Positions 11,757-21,842 of a stretch of DNA of 64,000 nucleotides are shown here, piece after piece (position 1 is the first letter of the stretch; the number at the start of each line of letters is the position of its first letter). Below the pieces are notes generated by a model. The model searched no databases, was not told the origin of the DNA, and worked only from the letters and a program-made list of their open reading frames with translations. Made by a program: the position numbers and the translations under genes. The stretch comes from Lathyrus oleraceus (Eukaryota > Streptophyta > Magnoliopsida > Fabales > Fabaceae): contig NC_066579.1 in the NCBI RefSeq assembly GCF_024323335.1, positions 240,473,652-240,537,651 of the forward strand, written 5' to 3'.

Positions 11757-13099
11757 ACATAGTGTAACCTAGGTTTTGTAAGCCTCTTAGAATGAAAAAT
11801 TAGGGGTATGTGTAAGGTAAACCTTGTAACACCTCAAAATTTGCCCTCCTCTCTTGGGACTAGCATTAACATATTTGCATTTCATTTTAGGACATTAGGC
11901 ATTTCATGTTGCATATCATGTGGTTACATTATGCAAGCCATCTTCCCAAGTCTTGATCAGAAGAGGAGGAAGTCAAGTGCAAGCTAGGGTTTTACTGATT
12001 GATCATTGGCCATCTGAGGATTGGGATGTGAATTAGGGTTTTGTGATTCTCAATGGATGTTGGTCTTCATCTTGATTGCAATGATACATCATCATCATCA
12101 GGGTTGGATGTCATCAAGTGGTTGAAGAAGATTCCTTGAGATTAGGGTTTTGACCACTGGTCAACCCTAATCAGTTGTATTGGGCCAATCAGGGCATAAT
12201 CAGGAGATGGGGTCTATGATGGTTATGGGGTTCATTATGTGATTGTATTGTGCTAATTGAGGCTAGGGTGTCACCCTTGAGCCATTTCAGTTGAAGATTG
12301 GGGCTCAGATTGATCTGTGCATTGCCAGATTCATCTGTCAGATGAAAAAGTCAACTGTGGTCAACTGTACATGATCTGATGGATTTGGAGGTGGAAATGA
12401 GTTGGATACACTTCATTCATGTTGGAACAAGTGTTATATGACATCTCAAAGCTTAAAATTGAAGAAAATCAAGTCAGGACAAAAACTGCCAAAAATAGCA
12501 AGTGACTTGTAATTGAAGTTTCCAAAAATGGAAAGTTTTGGACTTCAAAGCCACGTGTCCAAGGAAGCTTCAAATGAAAATTTGTCCAACATGAAAGTTG
12601 TAGATCTTGCTCTCACCTTTCCAAAAAGTCCAAGAACATGAATTTCTCATTTGTGGTTGGCAAGTTATGGATTGATCTAAGCACAAAAAAGTTGAATTTC
12701 AAAGTGGCATAACTCTTGATTCACAAGGCCAATTCATGTGGTTCTTTTTTTGAGCAAACTCCATTTGACATGTACTATCATAATCCATCATCACATTTCA
12801 TGAAAACTCATCACATAAAAAGTCCATTTTTCAAGTGATTTAATTTTAAAAAGTGGAGGGAAAAAGTGATTTTGAGAAATATTCATGGTTTACACATAAT
12901 TTCACTTGCATTGGCTTACAAACATCATTTGAAACTTGCTTCAAAACATATTTTTGAGTAAATTTGAAGGAAAATTCATGCACTATTCACCATGCATTTT
13001 CATGCATAGGGTGAAAACTCAATTTGCCAAAACACTCCCTAATTCATTCATTTCATTAACATTTGGCTTAAGTGTGATTAGAGAGTGATTAGTAGAGCA

Positions 13100-13107
13100 T
13101 ATATATA
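13100..13107 (+). promoter_or_regulatory. Candidate TATA box of the B 5' LTR
   Basis: TATATATA in the context GAGCATATATATACTC, about 1.3 kb into the LTR and followed by C/T-rich sequence. It is at the position where LTRs A, C and E have TATAAATA or TATATAAA. If used, the ACGCGT array lies about 680 bases downstream, inside the transcript. Confidence 0.5.
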
Positions 13108-13784
13108 CTCTAATCATAACAGAATTTGGGAGGTTAATCATTTTTTCACCATTTTTGGATCTTGAAACTTTTTCCCTCCAAATTTTCTCTCAATCAAAAC
13201 TTGAAAATTCTCCACATAGCATAGCATTTTTCTTCCATATTCTGGTTTATTGAGTGTAGTGGATGCAGAATCAAGCATTGGATCATCAAATTCGAGCAAA
13301 ATTTGTGTACATTTCAAGCAAACTCATGAAGATGGAAGTGGAAAATTAATCAAGATCTAGTTCGTTTCAAGCTTCAATTCACACATAAAGCTTCAAGTTA
13401 TCATCTCAGGAGTTGATTTGGATCATTCAAAGCCTTGGATCGTGCACATTTAGGGACTGCTCTTCAAGAGGTTCAGTTTTCGAATCTCTCAATTCTTAAT
13501 TCCATTAACATGTTTAGATAGAGTTTTTCATGCTGATTAATCTGATATAAAATTCGTGTGAAATGGATAAAAAATGAATGAGTTATGCTTGCTTAAAGTT
13601 TGACATGTCAAAATGTTTTTGCTCGGATCTCTTAATCCATGGATTGTTAGGTTTAGATATTGATTGATCTGTAATCTACATTGAAAGAGCTTTCTGTTGA
13701 TGTATGCATCTCAAAATTCTGGAAAATTTTCTGAACACAGCTCCGCCGTCTTCGCGAAGAAGATGGTGGAAACCACCGCTGGCC

Positions 13785-13907
13785 ATACGCGTATCACTAT
13801 GCGCCATACGCGTATCACTGTGCATCATACGCGTATCACTATGCGCCATACGCGTATCACTGAGCCACCACTGGCCATACGCGTATCACTGTGCGCCATA
13901 CGCGTAT
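13785..13907 (+). repeat. Six ATACGCGTAT palindromes on a 21-bp period (5' LTR of B)
   Basis: The perfect 10-bp palindrome ATACGCGTAT starts at 13785, 13806, 13827, 13848, 13877 and 13898: spacing 21, 21, 21, 29, 21. Each is followed by CAC. The core ACGCGT fits the plant CGCG box (VCGCGB) bound by CAMTA calmodulin-binding factors. The surrounding LTR is A/T-rich, so these CpGs stand out. Fixed spacing of about two DNA turns suggests a protein-binding array, but binding is inference. Confidence 0.9.
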
Positions 13908-16056
13908 CACCTGCAGCATGTTTTCAAACTTAAAATCCATTTTATTTTTCCCTACAATTTCCATATGCATTGTTTTCCAAACTTCAAAAATTCATAAGTT
14001 CTTCATTTTTTGTCCAAATTTGATGAGACTTTTTGCATTATTCTCCTTGTGATGTGTAGTTTTTTATGGTGATTTTTAATATTTTTTTTCACGTGTAGAA
14101 AAATAAATTGCCTAGGGTTTTCTCATGTATGTCCATTTTTGATACATTTTGGTAATTGATCCATGAAATGCTCATATCATAAAATAAATTTGTGCCAATT
14201 TTTTGTGATGATTCCTGACTGGTTGATGGTCATTTATATGTAAATTTTGTGGATTTTTGATACCTGGCCTTTGAGTTATGATTTTTGGAACATAGGTGTG
14301 ACAATTTGTGTCACACCTCTTGATGTCAACTTGTTGAATTTAATTGGATGACCTATGCATGTTAGAATTGAATGAAATTTGGCATGGTGAATTGTTGATA
14401 TGTTAGGATGTTGTATGAATTTTTGTAGAATTTTTCATTGCATTTTCAATTTAATCTTGATTTTTCATTTCTGGTGATTAAATTTGCAAGCTCATGTGAT
14501 ACATGTTGGTAGATTGATTGGGAAATCCTCATATTGTATTGTATGGCCATGAAATTTGATATGCATGAACTAGACACATGTTAGGACCTCCCTGTTTTGG
14601 TCTCATCCATTTCTTTTTTGTTTTCAATGAGATATGAATTTTTGAAGTGGATGTATGCATTGATGGTGTGAATTGGAGCATGAAATTGTGTCTGTTTTTG
14701 TTGATTTTCACTGACATGGTTCCATCTGCCCAATTGAGCTCAAATTTGACATGGTAGACCTTGAATCCCCCCTGTTTAGGTGTAATTAATTTGAGATTTT
14801 TTTGATGTGTTTTGGCATGGCTTTGAATGCAATACTTCTGTTTGCATATTTGGTGCTTCATTTGAACCAATATGGATTGTTTTGTGCATGAATTGAACTT
14901 GATGGATGATATAAACATGAGACCAATGATGTTTGCTTGTGTTTGATGATAATTTGATGTTGGATGGTGGATACCTTGCTGTTTTAAGTTTTTTCTTGCT
15001 TTTGGACCCTAGGCTTGGCCTAGTGGTCTAGTTGCTAATATTTGCTTGATTTTTCAGGATCAAAAAAGCAATGTACATGGAGAATGATACAAGTTGATTT
15101 TAATTGATGTTGTGGATGTTTGTACACTAACATAACATTGTTTTGTAGGTGTTGGAGTTTGGGTTTAAGCCTTGAGCTTGCCTTGTGTTGTGTATAGTTT
15201 GACTGTTTAACTGTTTGCTGTACAATTTGTCTGATTGAGTACTGACTGAGTTTGATTGTTTCCAGGTACTTTAGTTGCTCAGTTCCTTGTGAACTATTGC
15301 TTTGCTTTGCTTAAGCAACTTGCATTTGAGGTATAACCTTCTTACTTCATGTAGTCTGGAGACCCGGCTGTTACCGGGCCGGGCAAATTGTCTGAAGTCC
15401 TCCTTAAGAGGCAATGATTGTGTATGTTTATTTTTTAAGCCAAGCAGGAAAAGCCCTTCAAGTAAGGCAATTGGTGGAAGGTAGGGACAAGCAACCTGTC
15501 CCCCACTATTCAGTGAGTCTTCTCCTTGCTCCCATTACATGGTTGTAGCATTGAGATCAAAAGCCCAAGATCCTGTGCAGTGCACATTGTGTCTGAGTCA
15601 TCGAGTATAGAAGGGTTCCCCTATTCTGGACCCATGCTCATTTGTCAGCTCTCCCTGGTTAGGGATAAGAGCTGTGAGGTCTGATCCTCACTTCATCCTT
15701 TCATCTGCTTCACCTTAGCCTCGTAATGGCAAGGTTAAGAGCAAACACAGCCTGTACAGACGATTGCTTAGGCAGTCAAACCTGATTGATTGAGCCCCCT
15801 TGTTTGGCTATAGTGCGTGTTATGTGGATATCTGATTGACATGCTTGTTTGAGATACCTGTTCTCATTTGATGATATATGATTGTATGCTTGTGTGCTAG
15901 CTTCTTTCCTGGTTAGGTTAGTTTGCTTATGCAAGTAGGATAGAAAACCGAACTTAGGGTTAACTTTGCATGACAACATTAGGCTCGAGTCTCAGCTCCC
16001 TAGTGTCGTGTTTTTCCCTCTGTTTCTGGTTAGGAGAGAGTTTCCCCCTTTCAGGG

Positions 16057-16137
16057 GAACTACATCGCCCTGATCCTCGTGCCAGACGAGGTATGTAGGC
16101 AGGTGGTCGTGCGAGACCACTCCGGGCAACCTTTTTC
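16057..16137 (+). other. Two-hairpin module, copy 1, B 5' LTR
   Basis: GAACTACATCGCCCTGAT, stem CCTCGT/ACGAGG (16075-16080 with 16086-16091), linker TATGTAGGCA, then stem GTGGTC/GACCAC (16103-16108 with 16115-16120). Stem bases differ from those in H and E but pairing is kept. Confidence 0.6.
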
Positions 16138-16342
16138 TTTTTTTGCGTGTGTTTACTTGTTATCTGATTGTGTTTTGGCTCGGATGCCGACGTAAGCCCA
16201 GTGATTGGCAGTCGGGCTCCACGTTTGCCCCTTTGAGTGCGTTTTGGTTCGGATGCCGATGTAATTCCATCCAGTGGTTGTCGGGCTCCATGTTTGCCAC
16301 CCTTGCATGTTTGTGTTGTTTTGTGTTGTTTGGCGTGCGTAA

Positions 16343-16414
16343 GCCGAACTACAGTGGCTCTGATTCTTGTTCCAGACAAGATATGTAGGCATAAGGTGCG
16401 ACGCCTTATCGAGC
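16343..16414 (+). other. Two-hairpin module, copy 2, B 5' LTR
   Basis: CCGAACTACAGTGGCTCTGA, stem CTTGT/ACAAG (16366-16370 with 16376-16380), linker TATGTAGGCA, then a 7-bp stem TAAGGTG/CGCCTTA with one U-G pair and loop CGA (16392-16408), ending TCGAGC. This is the closest match to copy 1 of LTR H, with several paired changes. Confidence 0.65.
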
Positions 16415-16495
16415 CCGTTCCTCTTAACCCCACCTGCGTTCCCTGTGTGTGTGTGTGATGTTTAGCAACCTTTTCTTTATTCTAGGACGTGGATC

Positions 16496-16511
16496 CCGTC
16501 GAGTACGACGG
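16496..16511 (+). other. AGTA-loop hairpin, B 5' LTR
   Basis: CCGTCG-AGTA-CGACGG. The stem is not self-complementary as in A, C, E and H, so pairing here cannot be a by-product of a palindromic 6-mer. It is followed by GGGGTGCTAATACCTTCCCC and lies 194 bases upstream of the primer-binding site. Confidence 0.7.
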
Positions 16512-16702
16512 ACGTGAGGGGTGCTAATACCTTCCCCTCGCGTAACCGACTCCCGAACCTTTTCTCTCTGGTCGCGAGACCGTGTCTTTCCAGGTTTCTC
16601 TGAGCGTTTCCTTTCCCTATCTTGGGATAAATAACGTTTAGTGGCGGCTCTGTGTGTTTTTTATTTTTAGGCTCGCCGGTTGATTTTTCGCAGGATGCGA
16701 CA

Positions 16703-17792
16703 GCTGGCGACTCTGCTGGGGACATTCTGATGTAGACCTATGCTGGTCCATCGTCCCTAAGCGAGTCTCTCCTAGCGTTCTAGGATTAGTTTAGGTTGCT
16801 TGTTTGTGTTATTTATTGCATTTATTATTCTAACCAGTGTGTATATATTTGCATTAAATGTTTGCATGCATCATACTATCATGTTGTTGCTGTCCTCTGC
16901 AGGTGGTTCTGTTGTGTGGGGTGGGTGTTCTGAGTGGGGCTAAAACCCAGGCCCGAGTATACACCTAGGACTAGTGTGGTCTCACGTTGCCTCTTTCATG
17001 TTAAGTCAACATGTGCCTGGCGGCGTGATGTGCCACAAGCCGGACGAGGCTCACTTGATAGTGCTCATCTCTGTGGATATTCCGCTTTGTTTAAGTCACT
17101 CCATTTGAGTTGTTGACTCTGGTGACCGATCTTTTCCCGGATCTTTGGTTTAGACGATTTTAAGGGAGCTACAATGGCACACCCGAAAGGGCAAACCCAT
17201 TGAGTATCTCCGCCCGATTGTCGAGACCATTATCCGCCTTAGGATGACTTGATTAGAACTTGCCTGTGAGGGGAGGGTTGTTCTGTCAGATGTTTGTTCA
17301 GATAGCCTTCAGATGGTGACTTTTGATCTGTGATTCAGAGACATAATTATAAGTCGGATTTATGGTCATTTATTGCCGTGACGCCGGAGTGCTGTCCGTG
17401 ACTTATCAGTGGGGATCCGTTTATTTCGGATTCCCCGGGCCGAGATATTTTATCAGTGGGGATCCGTTTATTTCGGGTTCCCCGGGCCGATTCAGATAAG
17501 GGTGATGTGTCTACTCGGATATGGTTTGGTGATGATGGTGATGATGATGTATCTGTCTTCCGTTTATTTCGGAACCCGTGGGTCAGAATTGGGATTGTAC
17601 ATTCCTCAGATGGTTATGATCAGTTCAGAGCCCAGATTCAGTGCAAATGATCAGATGGCTTGGAGGATGGCAACGCATTGCATTCATTCATCAGCATCAT
17701 TACATTTTGCATTAATTGCATCTAACACATGTTTACCCATATGCAGGGACACTTTTGATCGAGATTCTGGTTGAGAGATTTTCTGCTCCAAT
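16703..17792 (+). other. Untranslated leader of element B
   Basis: About 1.1 kb between the 5' LTR and ORF1 with no sustained frame. It contains the primer-binding site and a 47-bp direct repeat (17404-17450 and 17451-17497) built on GGGGATCCGTTTATTTCGG and CCCCGGGCCGA. A third partial copy of the theme lies near 17560. Several good splice-acceptor-like sites end in CAG, including TTACCCATATGCAG just before ORF1, so a leader intron is possible. Parts match the leader of element E, such as CCTGTGAGGGGA. Confidence 0.7.
16705..16722 (+). other. Primer-binding site of element B
   Basis: TGGCGACTCTGCTGGGGA begins two bases after the LTR end. TGG is the complement of a tRNA CCA end. Ogre elements are reported to use tRNA-Arg, and TGGCGACTC fits the 3' end of such a tRNA. 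Element E has TGGCGACTCTACTAGGGA in the same place (62116). Confidence 0.8.
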
Positions 17793-19514
17793 ATGAGGAC
17801 CGGTTTGAAGAACAACATTGCTTACAGTTTCTTTGATCCAGAGATTGGTGTGCTCAAGGATATGATAGCATTGATTACTCCTGACCATGTGGGAATGTTT
17901 AGAGAGTCATACGGCGGTATTCTGAAGATGGTTTTCAGACTCACTGACTGCGACAGGAGCGCCATCCACACTCTTCTTCAGTTCTATGACCCTGGGTTGA
18001 GGTGTTTCGTTTTTCCAGACTATCTGTTGGGACCTCTGATGGAGGATTATGTCAGCATCCTGGGTATTCAGATCCGTGATCAGATTCCTTTTCATGTCAC
18101 CAGAGCAGAGCCAGATGTCCTTGGAATTTCACGTGCTCTTTATTTGAGTCCGGAAATGGTCAAGGAAGGTTTGAAGGAAAAAGGAAAGCTACCCGGGTTT
18201 CATTTGAGTTTCTTGGAGGCCAATGCCAAGGAACATGCTGCTGTGGGTAACTGGAAGACGGTCTGTGCTCTGATTGCTGTGAGCATTTATGGGATTGTGC
18301 TGTTTCCTAACCAGAAGAATTTTGTGGACCATAATGCTATCAGATTGTTTATGCAGAGAAACCCTATTCCTACCCTGATTGGAGATGTTTACTATTCAGT
18401 GCATAACAGGAATGAGAAGAGGCGTGGGGGTCTGGTCAGATGCTGCTCTCAGTTGCTCTTTAGATGGTTCATGGGGTATTTGCCTTCCCGAGGTGCTTTT
18501 GTTCAGATTGACCCTAGTGTCAAGTGGTCCTTCCGATTGATGGGTCTGCGGGCTGATGACATTGCTTGGACTCATAATGGTTTAGCTGGTCAGGACTTCA
18601 TATGCAGTTGTGGGAGTTTACCTAATGTGCCTTTGGTGGGAGTTCAGGGTTGCATTAATTACAACCCGATGCTTCTCCGGAGACAGATGGGGTTTGCTAT
18701 AGAGGGTCCTCCTCTCGGGCGAGAGATTCAGGAGTCCTTCTATTTCCCGATTGATGGTAACCAGACCAAGCTGAGGCAGGTATTGGACGAATGGCGAGAT
18801 ATCCAGAGGAGGGGTAAGGTTCCTTATGGCAAAGTCAACTGCCGGTATTTTCCACTATTTGAGGATTGGTTGCGGAAGAGGATTGAGTCTACATTTCTAC
18901 CATTTCCGGGGGGTGATCTTGTGTGTCCTATGATTGAGGGTCCAAGTGCTTCTGTCAGCATGGAGGAATTCCTCGAGATGAAGAGGGCCAGAGATCAGTT
19001 GCTTGCAGAGAAAGCTGAATTGGAGAGAAGTGTTGCTCGGTTTCAGGCAGCTAATCAGGAGCTCAAAGCAAAGATGGAAAATCAGGATAAGCGACATGCT
19101 CTGGAGACCAAACGCTTTGAGACGGATACAGCTTATTATGGGAAGATCAGCCAAGCCTTAGCATCGTCCAACAGGGAGCACGATATCACCAAGGAGAAGC
19201 TGTTCAGAGCATCGAAGGTGATTGAAGATGAAAAGAGGAGGCAGATCATTGTCCGGGATCAGAGAGATGACAGAGTCAGGGGTCTCATTGCTGAGTGGGA
19301 GGCGAAGCTGCAGGTCAAGGAGTCAGAGAAGCTAAAGATCATTGCAGAGAGAGATCACTATATGGCAGAGAGAGACCACTACTTCAGGCAGATGAAGATT
19401 CATCAGAAGGAAGTTGGGAGACTACAACAGGAGAACACCGAGCTCAGGTTCGCCGCAGAGTTCGCGAGGATGGAAGATGAGATAGGGCCATCTGTGGGAC
19501 CCTCATCCAGTTAG
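17793..19514 (+). CDS. Ogre ORF1 protein, 573 aa, function unknown
   Basis: This is the extra ORF upstream of gag that marks Ogre elements; its function is not known. It is intact from ATG 17793 (context CCAATATGAGG) to TAG. Residues about 1-380 form a globular region with a Cys cluster (ICSCGSLPN) and the phrase GCINYNPMLLRRQMGF. This resembles proteins annotated as DUF7745 or plant-mobile-domain-like in legume proteomes, judged from memory and not searched. Residues about 387-555 are highly charged with Lys/Glu/Leu spacing typical of a coiled coil, ending in a short Ser tail (GPSVGPSSS). I see no zinc knuckle, signal peptide or membrane segment. Unlike gag and pol of the same element it shows no frame break, which may mean selection or only youth. 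Confidence 0.8.
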   Translation: MRTGLKNNIAYSFFDPEIGVLKDMIALITPDHVGMFRESYGGILKMVFRLTDCDRSAIHTLLQFYDPGLRCFVFPDYLLGPLMEDYVSILGIQIRDQIPFHVTRAEPDVLGISRALYLSPEMVKEGLKEKGKLPGFHLSFLEANAKEHAAVGNWKTVCALIAVSIYGIVLFPNQKNFVDHNAIRLFMQRNPIPTLIGDVYYSVHNRNEKRRGGLVRCCSQLLFRWFMGYLPSRGAFVQIDPSVKWSFRLMGLRADDIAWTHNGLAGQDFICSCGSLPNVPLVGVQGCINYNPMLLRRQMGFAIEGPPLGREIQESFYFPIDGNQTKLRQVLDEWRDIQRRGKVPYGKVNCRYFPLFEDWLRKRIESTFLPFPGGDLVCPMIEGPSASVSMEEFLEMKRARDQLLAEKAELERSVARFQAANQELKAKMENQDKRHALETKRFETDTAYYGKISQALASSNREHDITKEKLFRASKVIEDEKRRQIIVRDQRDDRVRGLIAEWEAKLQVKESEKLKIIAERDHYMAERDHYFRQMKIHQKEVGRLQQENTELRFAAEFARMEDEIGPSVGPSSS

Positions 19515-20038
19515 ATCTTTCATTTGTGTTGGATTACCGTCAGGCTTGTTGACGGAATTCACTTGTCTGTATTTCTTTCCTATTCTGGAGGATTGTATTT
19601 GATTTTATCTGGTTGATGTATGACTATGGCACTGTTTGTGCACTCTTTGGTTATGTGATGGTTATTTTCAGTCAGTGATTAATCTTCAAGCTTTATTTGC
19701 TTTGCCGTATGCACTCACACAGGCACACACATGGTTGGGGGTATCATGCTAAATCACATATCTCCGATCTGCACGATAAAATCAGACGCTGAATATCAGA
19801 ATATTGATGCCGGATTATTATTTGTCTCAGTGATGCCAGGATCGAGAGACAAAGTGTCCTTCATATGGATAGACACTGCATCCATGCATAATCATGATAA
19901 CTTGTGTTTTATTTTGCAGGTGACTATTACTAACGTGCTTGTTTGTAAACAGGAACCATTGCTCGCGCTCGAAGAACATTACCTTTGCACTCAACTCGCC
20001 CTCACCGATATTACACAAGAAGAAATACTCCCAGACTC
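19515..20038 (+). other. ORF1-gag spacer with possible splice acceptors
   Basis: No gene. The spacer holds two strong acceptor-like sites, TTTTATTTTGCAG (ending about 19919) and TTGTAAACAG (ending 19952), with a branch-like CTAAC between them. The gag frame is closed by TAA at 19946-19948 and open from there. Codons 19958-19981 read like the start of a basic gag N-terminus, but the first is ATT where ATG would be expected. The first ATG in frame is 20039. Confidence 0.55.
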
Positions 20039-21842
20039 ATGGAGCTTCCCAGTGCTGATATGCTGGAACTGAAGGAGAAAATGAACGAACTGATCAATAT
20101 AATGCAAGGTTTTGCAATTGGTCAGAAAGCGCTGGCGGATAAAGTTGAGAAACTCGAGCGGGTTTCTGCTCAGAACAGTGGGGTCAACCTGGATGGAGTC
20201 TCCAACCAGGGGCAGGGATCCAGAGACGGCGGGAAGAGAACAACAGTTGGTCTGGTGAATAATGCTGGTGGTGTTGGTGGCCAACCGGGGCAGAATACGA
20301 AAGACAACTTTGTGCCTCCGTTTTATGGTTTTGACGAAGATCAGGAGGAAGATAGAGAGGCTGACCAGTTCTCTATGCGAAATGAGCCTTTTGTGCCTTA
20401 TGACATTCCTCCTCAGAACAAGGAAATTCAGCTGCTGGCTGAGAAGATAAAAGTGCTTGAGAGCTATGCCACGCCTGGGGTGGTAAACATGTCCAACATG
20501 GGATTGGTGGAGGGAATTGTGATTCCTCAGAAGTTCAAGGCGCCTGCGTTCGATAAATACAACGGTAGTTCCTGCCCGGAAACTCATCTCCAGGCATTTG
20601 TCCGCAAAATCTCAGCATACACCGCGGATCAAAAACTGTGGATGTACTTTTTCCAGGACAGCCTGTCTGGAGGCTCCTTGGAATGGTACACCAAGTTGAG
20701 ATCGTCCGATATCAAAAGCTGGCAAGATTTGGGAGATGCTTTCTTTAAGCAATACCAATTTAATGCTGATATGGCTCCGAGTCGTACCCAGCTGCAGGGT
20801 ATGTCTCAAAAGCATAACGAAGGATTCAAGGAGTATGCTCAGCGATGGAGAGAACTGGCTGCGAGGGTGCAACCTCCTCTGGTGGACAGGGAGATGTCGG
20901 ATTTGTTTATGGGGACCCTGCAGGGGCCGTTTGCAGAACGAATGGTGGGGTGTCCTGTTACCAACTTCTCTGATATCGTGGTAGCTGGAGAAAGAATAGA
21001 GAGTTGGTTAAAGCTGGGCAAAATTCAGGGTGCGTCTTCTTCTTCTTCAGGGTCGAAAAAGCCGTTTGGTAACAATGGTGGACAGAGGAAGAAAGAGGGA
21101 GATACCAGTGCAGTGTACGCTCAACGCGGACCCAGTAGGGACCGTTACTTCCAGCACAATGCTGCAGTAACAATTCCTGCTGAGTCTCATTCAGCACAAC
21201 CGCAACAACAACAACAGCAGCAACAGCAACAAAGACAACAACCCTTTCAGCAGAGACAACAAAGGGCTGGTTATCAGATCCGAGGCAGAGCGCAGGATCG
21301 TCAATTTGATAGGCCTCCAGTGAGTTATGCTTTCTTGTTTAAGAAGCTGCAGGATTTGGGCCTTGTGCAGACCAGAACTCTGGCACCTTTGAGACCTGAT
21401 CAAAGGCCAGCCAGTTATGATGAGAATGCTAAATGTGAATTCCACTCGGGTGCGCCCGGGCACAACATTGAGAACTGTAAAGCTTTTAAGCACACAGTTC
21501 AAGACCTGGTGGATTCCAAAGCCATTAATTTTGCGCCATCTCCCAATGTCAACGCAAATCCCATGCCTGCGCATGGTCAGAGGGGGGTGAATGCAATTTC
21601 TGAGGAAAGTCGAGTTGGGCTATTTGATGTTGATCAGCTGAAGACGCCTTTGGCTGAGGTCAAGAGGCAGTTGTTAAGAAATGGGGTTTACCCGGGCTGC
21701 GGGTTTGAGTGTGCTGAGTGCACTATTTCTGCAAATGGTTGTGAGCTTTTGAGGAAGCATGTCCAGGGGCTGATGGACGATGGGGAGATTGTGATCGAGA
21801 AGTCTGAAGGGAAGAAGGAGGAGGTCTCCACCATAACCATTT
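20039..21842 (+). CDS. gag: Gag polyprotein of element B (frame broken at its 3' end)
   Basis: This structural protein forms the virus-like particle in the cytoplasm. From ATG 20039: residues about 10-45 look helical (ELKEKMNELIN), residues about 171-305 are the retrotransposon gag domain (FDKYNGSSCPETHL to GPFAERMVG), then a Gln-rich stretch (about 388-408) and a zinc-knuckle-like Cx2Hx5Hx4C at about residue 466 (CEFHSGAPGHNIENC). The open frame runs on to 22015, but homology to Ogre gag-pro moves to the frame one base back at about 21840, in a short T-run. The real start may be upstream at 19958, where ATT stands in a good ATG context. In Ogre, gag and protease are normally one ORF. Confidence 0.85.

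Larger units (their letters stand above)
10866..11824 (+). mobile_element. Solo LTR D, left part (probably Ty1/copia)
   Basis: D starts TGTAGATGTTTGATTGG and is split by B; its right part is 35141-35963. The two parts together make about 1.78 kb. Duplication GTTGT flanks D at 10861-10865 and 35964-35968. Without D, the C reading frame continues in register across the site. D has no coding sequence or primer site, so it is a solo LTR. A related LTR in minus orientation is F (62759 onward). Length, a TATA box and the R/U5-like right part suggest Ty1/copia, but the family is not proven. Confidence 0.82.
11825..16702 (+). mobile_element. 5' LTR of element B
   Basis: 4878 bp, starting TGTAACACCTCAAAATTTGC and ending GGATGCGACA. 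Visible parts in order: a TATA stretch at 13100, six ACGCGT palindromes (13785-13907), two degenerate copies of a block around GGATGCCGA (about 16173 and 16242), two two-hairpin modules (16057-16137 and 16343-16414), the AGTA hairpin (16496-16511) and GGGATAAATAACG near 16623. Several open frames of 60-157 codons occur on both strands and recur in the other LTR; none resembles a known protein and I do not call them genes. Confidence 0.95.

Noticed and set aside
13785..13907. Regular 21-bp repeat as a CRISPR array
   Set aside because: Plant DNA, repeat inside an LTR, spacers nearly identical to each other, no cas genes.
14529..14918. Open frame of 129 codons on the minus strand, also at 32962-33351
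   Set aside because: Low-complexity translation of A/T-rich LTR sequence in both LTRs; no start context or homology.
15960..16433. Open frame of 157 codons on the minus strand in the B 5' LTR, identical at 34393-34866
   Set aside because: It lies over the hairpin modules in an LTR, repeats only because the LTR repeats, and resembles no protein I know.
16705..16722. Part of a tRNA gene near the B primer-binding site
   Set aside because: Only the complement of a tRNA 3' end is present, as expected for a primer-binding site; no cloverleaf around it.
19991..20587. 198-codon minus-strand frame opposite gag
   Set aside because: A shadow of the gag codons on the other strand. Some plant elements have real antisense ORFs, but nothing here supports it.
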